From: Apricaphanius iberus
Taxonomy: Eukaryota; Chordata; Actinopteri; Cyprinodontiformes; Aphaniidae
NCBI GenBank assembly: GCA_028564705.1
Contig: JAPXFQ010000338.1
Span: 1,178,001 to 1,242,000, forward strand
DNA length: 64,000 nt
Reading direction: 5' to 3'
Part shown: positions 11,400-20,624 of the stretch, piece after piece
Position numbering within the stretch: the first letter of the stretch is position 1
Layout of the letters: the number at the start of each line of letters is the position of its first letter
Translations under genes and position numbers: made by a program
The notes under the pieces: generated by a model
The model's database searches: none
What the model was told of the DNA's origin: nothing
What the model saw: the letters and a program-made list of their open reading frames with translations, nothing else

Positions 11400-12558
11400 T
11401 GGCCACTGACTGCTTGAGACTCTGCAAAAGTAAGTTGGTTCAGACCATAGATAGATGTATATAATTAACCATAGCCTTCTATATTCTTAACAGCACTATT
11501 ACTGTACAAACAGTCTGGTCTATGTCTTTAAGATGCTTAACACCTCTTTTTTTTTATTAATCGATTTCGCTGTTATCATTCCATGACAACTTTCCCATGT
11601 GGGAACTTCATTAACAAGTCATGCTTTACTCATTACTTGACATTCAACTCCTATTGAAAAGTCTTTAATTTAAGTCCACCAAGAGGACATTTGATATTTA
11701 GCAACCCCTGAAATTTATATGTGGCGTATATTAATAATTCATAAATCATCAGATATCTGTGTTCTGTGAAATATGATAAGAAGCATAAATGAGTGAGAAA
11801 ATGAATGGATTCCTTTGATATACATATACTTGCAGCTACAGGGGAGCTAAATTAATTTACAATTAAAACTATTGGTAGTTTTAATCGACTCTTAATATAC
11901 AATAATCTAATTACATTAAAGCCCCACATGTAAACTGAACATAGTTTTGAAAGATGCCAAACTATTATGGAACTCCTTAAATTAAGGTGCTGTAACTTGT
12001 CTTTAAAAGTTCTGAAAAATAAGCTAAGTTTTGGCTTGAATAAACAATTGAGACCAATGAACAAGTTATAAGTAATCCCATTTTCTGTTCCAATTTTATC
12101 AGTTGTTTTATGATATTAAAATAACAATATTTTTACATTATTACACATTAAGTTTGGAGGATATTGTATAAATTGCATTTGGAGGAGATTGAATTGCCTC
12201 ATAAATGAAATTTTCCCTGACATCTTCATGTTGAATTTTTAATTAAAAGAATAAGAATCAGAATCACAGCGTAATGTAGCAGACTGGGAAAAAGACAAAT
12301 TTTAAATAGCTCACAAAATAAATTAACTTATTCATAAACTAAATTATAAAATACATTTAGAAATAAAACTTTAAACAAGAAAATTTTAAATAAAAAAATC
12401 ACAATTACTGACACAATCCAGGTCCAAAAAATTGTGGTCACATTAAATTGCAGCTATTGAAAGATCTATTTGTTTATGTAAGTTTTTGGCAAAATAACAT
12501 CAGACCATACTAGTCTGTTTACTGCTTTACTGTAGGTGCTAGTAGATGAGTAAGTGTT
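11400..12558. other. No gene recognised
   Basis: Very AT-rich with no recognisable coding or repeat feature. Confidence 0.5.
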
Positions 12559-12567
12559 CACATTTCT

Positions 12568-13737
12568 ATGGCGTTATTTATGAGTCTCATTCTTGAGAGA
12601 AGAGAGGGCCGTCCTGAGCGCAGACAAATATGTTTTGCAAGCACAAAAGTTAATGTTTGAGCAGATAATATTTTCACTCAGAGATAAATTTAATCTGAGC
12701 AAACAATAACCTATTTTGGGCACACGAAATGCATTTCTGTGTGTGTTCAGATCTGTGCAGAGACACGACTAAAATTGCCTCTCGGGTTCACTTCTCTGCT
12801 CTCGCTCGGAGCCGCGTCTGTGCTCAATGCTGTCAACGCGCTCGCTCAACACGGTGCAATGAAATATTTGTGTCACTATTCCAACCAATCACAAGCCTCG
12901 GATAGCGTCATCCTGATTGGCTGCTTCGCAATCACAAGCCTTGGATAACGTTATGCTGATTGGCTGCTTCGCAGCTTCCTGACAACACTGTAAACGGTGG
13001 TTCACAGAGCAGTGCCGCTGATGGGACCTGAAGGCAACAGGAATTCGTCGTCACTAAATTACGTTTTCGGTTAGTTTTATATTTTCTTAATATTACAAAA
13101 AGTATTCATTTATCACCGTCATATGACGGAATTCCAGGTGATTTGACATCTTGTTGGCTAATACAGGGAAACTGCCATCGGAACCGGTCATGACGGTGAT
13201 AAATGAATACTTTTTGTAATATTAAGAAAATATAAAACTAACCGAAAACGTAATTTAGTGACGACGAATTCCTGTTGCCTTCAGGTCCCATCAGCGGCAC
13301 TGCTCTGTGAACCACCGTTTACAGTGTTGTCAGGAAGCTGCGAAGCAGCCAATCAGCATAACGTTATCCAAGGCTTGTGATTGCGAAGCAGCCAATCAGG
13401 ATGACGCTATCCGAGGCTTGTGATTGGTTGGAATAGTGACACAAATATTTCATTGCACCGTGTTGAGCGAGCGCGTTGACAGCATTGAGCACAGACGCGG
13501 CTCCGAGCGAGAAGTGAACCCGAGAGGCAATTTTAGTCGTGTCTCTGCACAGATCTGAACACACACAGAAATGCATTTCGTGTGCCCAAAATAGGTTATT
13601 GTTTGCTCAGATTAAATTTATCTCTGAGTGAAAATATTATCTGCTCAAACATTAACTTTTGTGCTTGCAAAACATATTTGTCTGCGCTCAGGACGGCCCT
13701 CTCTTCTCTCAAGAATGAGACTCATAAATAACGCCAT
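12568..13737. mobile_element. Foldback transposon: 1.17-kb near-perfect palindrome
   Basis: The left arm 12568-13122 (555 bp) is the reverse complement of the right arm 13190-13737 (548 bp). The only clear difference is 7 extra bases in the left arm near 12800 ('tgctctc'). The spacer 13123-13189 (67 bp) is unique. The ends are symmetrical (ATGGCGTTATTTATGAG on both strands). Directly outside lies ACATTTC on both sides (12560-12566 left; 13738-13744 right), a 7-bp direct repeat, or 8 bp with one mismatch. A duplicated target argues for transposition rather than an assembly error. There is no transposase. Near-identity of the arms implies a young insertion or arm-to-arm gene conversion. The 7-8-bp duplication would suit hAT or P-type transposases, but the ends do not settle this. 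Confidence 0.85.
12887..12972. repeat. Tandem 43-bp duplication with CCAAT boxes inside the palindrome arm
   Basis: Two adjacent 43-bp units (12887-12929 and 12930-12972) differ at about 4 positions, mostly CpG-to-TpG/CpA changes. Each ends in 'tgattggctgcttcgc', so each carries an inverted CCAAT box, and another CCAAT lies at 12885. The mirror copy is at about 13340-13425. Clustered CCAAT boxes in CpG-rich sequence resemble a promoter. Expression is not shown. Confidence 0.6.
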
Positions 13738-13744
13738 ACATTTC

Positions 13745-13940
13745 AAGTGGTTGTAGAGCGGGGGACTCCAGACTTCAAGTGCCACAGTCCCCATATTTTG
13801 AATGTGTCCCTGCTTTAACACACCTGAATCAAATGACCATTTAACATGTAGGCCTGCACAAAACTTACTTATATGCAAAGGAGGTAATTCAGCCTTTTGA
13901 TTCAGGAGAGTTGTCCTCAAGGACTAGAGTTGCAGAATGT
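13745..13940. repeat. Decayed fish interspersed repeat
   Basis: Contains 'ctgctttaacacacctgaatcaaatga' (read in pieces) and 'gttgtcctcaaggactagagttg', reminiscent of a common fish repeat with a 'TTGAGGACTGGAGTTTG' end. The family was not determined. It lies directly beside the foldback element and is not part of the palindrome. Confidence 0.4.
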
Positions 13941-13944
13941 GTTG

Positions 13945-16425
13945 TAGAGATTTGTTGTGTTGTTTAAAGGCCCAAATTCCTGACTTAAATATGTGGAGGT
14001 AGCTAAAATTAGGGCATCGATGAGAGGCCTTCAAATTTCAAAGACTGGTGAAAAGCATTATTGCAAATTTGGAAAAAGCCCGGTGAGTAATTAAAATGAT
14101 TTAATAAAAAATATTTTTTACAGTTTTATAGAAAAACATATAAAAAAAATTTACACTGCAAAATTTGATTTTTGTCAAACATGCAAACAGGTTATCTGGA
14201 AAAAGCTTATTTCATAATTATATCAACATTCTGTACACCACTAGACTCAGGCTAGTAACAAATATACCATATTCTTGTGTATATAGCAACAAGACGTTGT
14301 TTTTTTTTTTATGCAAATTTAATTGGATGCTATAATATAAGGGAAAATTGTGTGGCTTTTGCTTTTACAAGCATCAAAGCATGGCGATATAACAAACATT
14401 CCTGATAAATCAGCTTCTCAGGTGAGTGACTTTGTATTGACTTTATTCCTGGTATCAAAATTGTGCTTAAGAGTTTAGGGCTGCACAGTGGTAGCATAAC
14501 TCTGGCGTAAACAGAACAATGTTTTCTTGTGACCTCTTGTCTTCTCCCTTAGGTGGGAAAGGAATGAAGCGTACTGTGACATTGTCAGGTGGTGTGAACA
14601 TTTAAGTGGCACCAGGCACCTTCAGTGATATGCCACATAGAAAATTTAGCACCTCTAACATGGCTTGGGCCAGGACTATTTCAAAGTTGACAGCACAACC
14701 GGGGTCAGAGAAAGGTAAAAGAATGAGTGTGCCTGCGTGAAACGTGTTGGGTAGCAGTCATTTTACACTTTTATACCCATAGTGAATAATGAATGAAGGG
14801 AACAGCTTCGTTCTCAGCTTGATGTTGAGTCCTTTTTCTGCAAGAAAAAAGTACAGATTTTTTTTTCATTTGGAAACTCAAGAAGCATTTCAGTCAGCAA
14901 AACAACTTATTTCCCATTTTACTTTAAAAAAAACATTGTTAGGTTTCTCTTTCTATTGCACCAGATTCCCAGTCAAAGACAACAAGAAAACTACAAAACT
15001 TGCTGATATCGAAAATTTCACTGGATTCTGCCTTTTGAGCTTAAATACTGGTATGAAATTTATATCCCCCTTTAAGATGAAAAATCCAGTGAGAGAGGAG
15101 TATTTTATGGCCACACTTCATCACAGGCAAGGTCCAGCCTGTGATTCTTGTTCTTTCTCTGTAAAATTGCTGGTGAAGAGAGATGACTAATCACATTCTT
15201 CTCTTGCAAAAATCCAGAAAGCTTTGTAAGACCAGAACTTAGTTATTACTAATTTCAAAAAGACTGAAAATCAGTTATTGATAATCTCTGTGGTTGGAAG
15301 AGTTTTCTTTTTTACTGTTTGTAGAAATCATTTATGCTGTAAGTTCACCAGCAATTTTTTTTTTTTTGTGTGATTTCCTCTTGCTTTTGTATCCATCATA
15401 CTTCATCTATTTTAGCCAAACTCTTCAAGTTCTGCAAGACTACTGAAAACCCAACAGGCTTGCATTTTTTTCTAATTTTCAGACTTATTTGTATCCGTAT
15501 ACATATAAATTGACATTTATAGTAAATGTCCTTTATAAAAAAGTTTTGAAAGCACCCTTGTCCTGTTTTATCTATATCACTTTATTTACATAACGATGTA
15601 AATTTTCAAAAATAACCAAAATTCTATGGCTATATGCTAAGACATGTAATGTAATAGGACAAGAGAGAGCAATACTTGGAACAGACTACAGGAAGATTGA
15701 AGGGAGTACAAAGTTTATTTTTTTCCATCAATGTTTTCAACATACTATCTTGGCTTTAACTAGATTCGGAAGTGTTGGCACTATTTTGGATATATCGAAG
15801 GTAATGTAAGGTTCTAGATTATTTTGGAGTACACACAGTGATATTGACAGTAACTAATTATCATTTCACTGATTACTTAAAGACTCTAAAGAAAGTTAAA
15901 GGATTAACTCTATGATCATATTGTCTTTATATTCACACAATAAAACCCCTTTTATACAGTGGTTACTCTCTCACTTCCACATAGTGGGAGGTAACCTATG
16001 TTCCTTCTATGAATATAACAGCAGTAAGGCTAGAAAAATCAATGCAGTTTTTATCTTATTGCAGTTTTAAACTAATTTAAATTAGGTCAAAGTAAAACTT
16101 TAATTACATGCACGTTGTCATGCAAACAATCCTGGTTAATATTCTTGTTGGTTGGGTCTTAATACATGGAAACTTAATACTAAACATTTCTGGTCCAATG
16201 AATTTAAATTTATTTCAAAAATTTCCTAAGATTTTTAGTAGTACTGTCATGTACAGAATATCAGGGTTTGAAAAAAAGACGATGCTTGAGAGCTAAAGAA
16301 AAACGATAAAAACTAATAAAATAATATATCGATATATTCAAATATACATAAATCATATGTATAAACAAATTAAATATGTATATAGATTTTTTTATATTAT
16401 TATTTTGAGAGTAGACTGAATGTTG
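13945..16425. other. No gene recognised
   Basis: AT-rich. The longest open frame (14789-15190, 133 codons) has no recognisable domain and an AT-driven composition. A 25-base remnant of the SINE-type head ('gggctgcacagtggtagcat') is at 14480. Confidence 0.45.
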
Positions 16426-16430
16426 GGGTA

Positions 16431-17085
16431 GGTATAGCTGTTCTTCTGGGGCAGAGCTGTGGGGAATGCTTCGGGCTCTATGGGGCTTAGTGGGGCTGCA
16501 GCCAGGAGCTCCATGGTGGATGTGCCAGGGCCTTCCTCCCTTGGTGGATCTTGGTGAACGGGGTGGGGGGCTGTTGAAGTCAGTAGGGAAGCTGGTTCCC
16601 TGCGAAGGCATCCCTATCACACCTCCATCACTTTCCGTCTCATGTAAGGCCTTGGTATGTGGGTTCCTCACTTGAGTGCGGGGAAGGGTTTCCAACTCCG
16701 CTATCCCGTGGCAGCCTGGGTCCCAATTTTACTGTGCCTCTTACACACTCTCACAACATTCTCATAAGACATACATACAGAGACTTTAGGGTGGACTCAT
16801 TTTTCGGCCTGCAGAGGGATGCTGTTCAGTTGGCTTCACCTCTGCCTTTTCCCACTGTTGCATACAGACACTTAGGGCTTGGGATGAGGGGGCTGCCTGG
16901 TCTGGTGCTCTGGCAGGTGGCCTTGTTCTGCATCATGCATTTGGGTACTAAGTCTGATTGCTCAGGAGCTAGTGGTTGGGAGTATTCGGTACTGCTAGAG
17001 GGGTATAGCTGTCCTTGCTGGTGGACATGGGTGAGTTGTTTTGGTTTTGCTCTCTGGTCTGATCATTGTGGTTTGGTTATATATA
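16431..17085. repeat. Unclassified GC-richer repeat adjoining a LINE
   Basis: A block clearly richer in G and C than its surroundings, running straight into the LINE C-terminus that starts near 17090. It reads openly for long stretches on both strands (16261-16695 minus; 16659-17303 plus) without a recognisable domain. Its composition and position suggest repeat DNA, possibly another element or an untranslatable upstream part of the LINE. I cannot classify it. Confidence 0.4.
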
Positions 17086-17089
17086 TAAC

Positions 17090-18434
17090 CAACAATGAAT
17101 ACCTGAGCCAATTGCAAGATGAGGAAGTGCTGGAGGAGGAACCATCATGGAATGACAAACCCCTAAATGGGATGTACCACCAGAACATAACTGAAGTGGC
17201 TGATGTCAAGAAAACCTATAAATGGCTTGAGAGAGCTGGCCTACAGCAATTCCTGTGCTGCTCCTGGCAGCACATGAGCAGGCTCTGTGCACCAGAGCGA
17301 TAGAGGCCCAGATCTACCACACCAAACAAGACCCAAGGTGTAGGCTGTGCACAGAGTCATCTGAGACGGTCCAGCACATAGCAGTGTGTAAAATGCTGGC
17401 AGGGAAAGCCTGCATGGAATGTCATAACCAAGTGGCTGGTATAGTATACAGAAACATCTGTGTAGAGTATGGGCTGGAAAGCCCTAGGTCAAAGTGGGAA
17501 ACACCTCCAAAGGTGGTGGAGAACGTGCGAATAAATATCCTTTTGGACTTTCAGATCCAGACAGACAGGACAGTAATAGCAAATCAACCGCACATTGTGG
17601 TGGTTGATAAAGAACAGAGGAAATCTGTTGTGGTGGATGTGGCAATACCAAGTGATGGGAACATCAAGAAGAAGAAACTTGTAGTAGTAGTAGTAGTCTT
17701 GCAGTAGGTGCTCCTGACCCGCCCTGCCTGACGACCCTGACTAAGATGGCATTGCAGTGACGGAAAGTTCTCCACGTCCTGCAACAAACTTCTGCGTCAG
17801 TTGTGTTGGTCTTTCTGTGTCTCTGTTGTATATCTCTGTTCTGTATTCTCCAAACCACAGACAGTCTCGGCAGATGACCGCTTGTGCTGAGCCTGGTTCT
17901 GCCGGAAGTTTCTTCCTGTTAAAAGGGAGTTTTTCCTTTCCACTGTCGCTTCATGCTTGCTCAGTGTGAGGGATTGCTGAGAATTACACGACGCAAACTT
18001 CTGTAGTTCTCTCATTTCTACATTAAACATTGTATTGTAATAACTCTTCTTGTATAGTGCCTTCAGAGGACATCTGTTGTGAAATGGCGCTATATAAATA
18101 AACTGAATTGAATTGAATTGAAGGAACATGAGAAACTTGAGGAATACCAAGGGCTCAGTGAGGAGCTACATAAGGCTTGGAAGATGACAGTAGTATCCGT
18201 GGTGATTGGAGCACGGTTGGAGGGCAGTGACCCCCAAACTGGCGGAACGGCTTCAGCAGATCCCTGGAAGAACCTCAGAAATCTCGGTCCAGAAGAGAGT
18301 AATACTTGGAACAGCAAAAATACTGCGCAAGACCCTCAAGTTCCCAGGCCTCTGGTAGAAGACCTGAGCTCGGAATGGATGGGAAAAAGCGCCAGCGGTG
18401 GGCGAGAGGGGATTTATATATATATATATATATA
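17090..18434 (+). mobile_element. Restriction-endonuclease-type LINE, C-terminal fragment (split)
   Basis: 17090-17250 gives 'EEPSWNDKPLNGMYHQ' and 'KKTYKWLERAGLQ'. After a frameshift near 17245-17260, 17255-17675 gives a CCHC knuckle (CX2CX8HX3C at 17339-17389), then 'ETPPKVVENVR', 'FQIQTDR' and 'VVVDVAIPSD', the arrangement of the restriction-like endonuclease of R2/R4/NeSL-type LINEs. The frame resumes at 18121-18410 with 'EHEKLEEYQGL' and 'VVIGARLEG'. The expected PD catalytic pair reads Pro-His (His codon 17591-17593), so the nuclease should be dead. The 3' end is a (TA)n run at 18415-18434. A 440-bp piece of another LINE interrupts it at about 17676-18120. Confidence 0.8.
17676..18120 (+). 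mobile_element. LINE 3' tail inserted into the endonuclease-type LINE
   Basis: Begins with a (GTA)n run at about 17682-17697. It carries the fish LINE tail blocks 'gtttcttcctgttaaaaggg' and 'agtttttcctttccactgtcg' (given in part), then 'gcgctatataaataaactg' and a (GAATT)n tail at 18103-18120. The host LINE frame is uninterrupted when this block is skipped ('NIKKK' before, 'EHEKLEEY' after), so this is a simple insertion. The same family begins again at 63960 to the window end. LINE clade not assigned with certainty; L2/Rex1-like 3' tails look like this. Confidence 0.7.
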
Positions 18435-18439
18435 GTGGA

Positions 18440-20169
18440 TTATTATAGAAGAAAAGTAAATCTGTTGGGCTTATACTTGGTGGTCAGACACTGTCCTGCC
18501 AGACAGGACACGATGGGCAGAAGTACAGTAGACCGACAAATATTATTTAAAGCTTTCTTGGGTATCAGAGGAAATATCTTTCAAGGCAATAATGTAATGC
18601 TTCTTATAATTGTTGACATGTCTTCTGTATGTGCCTGTTTGTGTTTTTGACCCTAGATCTTTTATAAATAAGTCACTGTACCCATAAGGCCTCCCTGCAA
18701 TCAGCCTAATCTTTAGCTCTTTCCACAGATTCTGTCTCAAAATAAAGCGATGCCTCTGGCCTGGCCACTGCAAGATGTCTACTTTTCTACTACTACTACA
18801 AGATGTCTACTTTTTGGACACTAGAAACTCAAAATAAAATATGCAGAAGTAGAAATTGACATACTAAAAGATAAAGGTTGTTTACAATGGTAACAAAAAC
18901 TTTTTGACTGTTAGAAAATCTGAGTATCGGGGAATCCCAGTCCTGCACAGAGAGAAAATGCAAAGTAAACACAAAGAGGCTCGTTTTGAGAATGGAAACC
19001 TTAGACGTTCCTGTGAATATTCAAACCCCTTGCCCAGGGTATTTACATAAAAACATAACTGTTCTCCTTTTATTATTACCATAGTCGTGTTTATGCCATT
19101 ATGCAAAATAATATCTTCGCAAAACGAAAAGCTATTGCTAATATGCATATTATCAGCATTGCCACGATAACCGTATTCAGGTGCTCCGCTGTAGCGTGTG
19201 AACTATGTAATACGCTCTCAATATTTAATTAGAGCATCAAATCCACCGTCAGAGAAAGTGAGATGTGGCCCTTTTGTAACCATTTTAAATGACTTTTTCT
19301 CTTTGCATTTTGGTGGCAGTCTATTGAAATATTTAATATGATGCCTGTTTTTTTTCTCTTTTTTTCCCCCATCCTGCTGAAAGCTGAGAGGTTAACAATG
19401 AGGATGCTAATCATGCCCTTTCACTGATAATTGACCGGTATTATCGTATTACATGCCCCCATTAGACAGAAATGGATTCTCCTGCCCAGAAGGATGCCAG
19501 TGGTTCAGATATCTCACCAACAGCCGTGAAAAATATTACTCACCCTGTCACTGCTGAAGTTATGTAAAGTTTTAGTGAAGTTAAAACTTTGAAATTTGTA
19601 ATTAAAGTAATCTATTAACATATGGCCAATGGCTCTAGAAAATAGGATCCGAGGCAGAAATGGCAAAGCAATAACTCACTTCAAAAGTTTCAATACGTGT
19701 CAGATTTTCATTCACTTTCACAACTATGTGTTTCAGATGAGTTACGATATAAAAGACAAGACAGCAGGATTTTGTGGCACTTTTTTGTGATCGTTTTGGC
19801 TTGAAATCCCTGACTTTGCAACAGATTTGTGGGATGTTTGCACAGAAGTTGCAATGTTTCTATTTGTGATTTTCTTTTATTTGTCAACCAAATCACTTAA
19901 AAAGCAACTCACCCCCTACCAGAATCTTACTCCACCTACATTTCATTTTAAAAATGCAGCAAAAGGAGTTGTTGCCTGGCGTACCGAGGGACCTGCAGGA
20001 AGGAGAGGGCTGAGCAGCGTCAACACTTCAGTTTGCTACAGAGGTGTGGCTGAGACTCGGCTTATTTTAAAATGCACTGTGGTAGGATGGCTGAAACCCA
20101 TCACCGCAGAGCGAATAGCAATGTGCAATTCAAGCGCAGTGTAGAGTTTGAAGCTAAAGAGGGCCACAC

Positions 20170-20170
<1 letters not shown>
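18440..20170. other. No gene recognised; possible conserved non-coding block at 19130-19530
   Basis: No coding frame with a known motif. The stretch 19130-19530 is repeat-free and rich in transcription-factor-like words ('atgcatattatcagc', 'aatatttaattagagc', 'ggatgctaatcatgccc'), a texture often seen in vertebrate conserved non-coding elements. This is an impression only. Confidence 0.35.

Positions 20171-20174
<4 letters not shown>

Positions 20175-20203
<29 letters not shown>
20175..20203. repeat. (TA)n microsatellite
   Basis: About 29 bases of TA dinucleotide. Confidence 0.95.
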
Positions 20204-20207
<4 letters not shown>

Positions 20208-20254
20208 ACAAGACTTTTGACCTGCTCAAACAGAAGACCCCATGTTACTACTGT

Positions 20255-20620
20255 TTTTAAAATTCTTCACTCACTCTCTATAGAAGTTCGAGTCCAATTT
20301 AAAATCGGTTCTAACGTTTTCGGCGCTCCGGGAACAAGCTCCCTCCTATATTGGCACTCTTTTAAAACCTTTTCGTCTGGTTCTGAACTTTAAATCATCT
20401 GGGCAGAACTTACCGATGGTTTCACACAGTTGCTTTAAAACTCGAGAAGACCAATCATACTAAGCAGTTGCACCCCGACTGAAATGAACTCCCACACAAC
20501 TACATTTTCTAGACTCCATGGACATTTTTAAAAAGTTCCTTTGAACACATCTGTTTGCAAATGCATTCTAGTCTAATATAACTGGTTATAATTAATGTTA
20601 TAATCTACCCTTTATCTGCC
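20255..20620 (+). mobile_element. L2-like LINE fragment, C-terminal part of ORF2
   Basis: In shifting frames it yields 'LSIEVRVQFKI', 'SLLYWHSF' and 'FKTREDQ', then a 'PRLWNELP'-like and 'FLKSSFEHIC'-like stretch. These are the ordered blocks at the C-terminus of L2/CR1-type reverse transcriptases. Several frameshifts and stops mark an old copy, and no 3' tail is recognisable. Confidence 0.55.
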
Positions 20621-20624
20621 CCAA

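Noticed and set aside
12739..13576. Mirrored 70-codon frames in the palindrome arms ('LGAASVLNAVNALAQHG')
   Set aside because: The same sequence is read twice in inverted copies. Reading begins differently in each arm because of the 7-base indel, and no domain is recognisable.
12568..13737. Palindrome as a chimeric-read assembly artefact
   Set aside because: The ends are symmetrical and flanked by a 7-bp direct repeat, as expected for a transposition product. Kept as a possibility to be tested but not preferred.
14789..15190. 133-codon open frame
   Set aside because: Composition follows the local AT-rich sequence, with no recognisable domain, splice context or similarity to known families.
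16261..17303. Two long overlapping frames on opposite strands (144 and 214 codons)
   Set aside because: They arise in the GC-richer unclassified repeat. Codon content and lack of domains do not support proteins, and only the last part of the plus frame (from about 17090) is LINE sequence.
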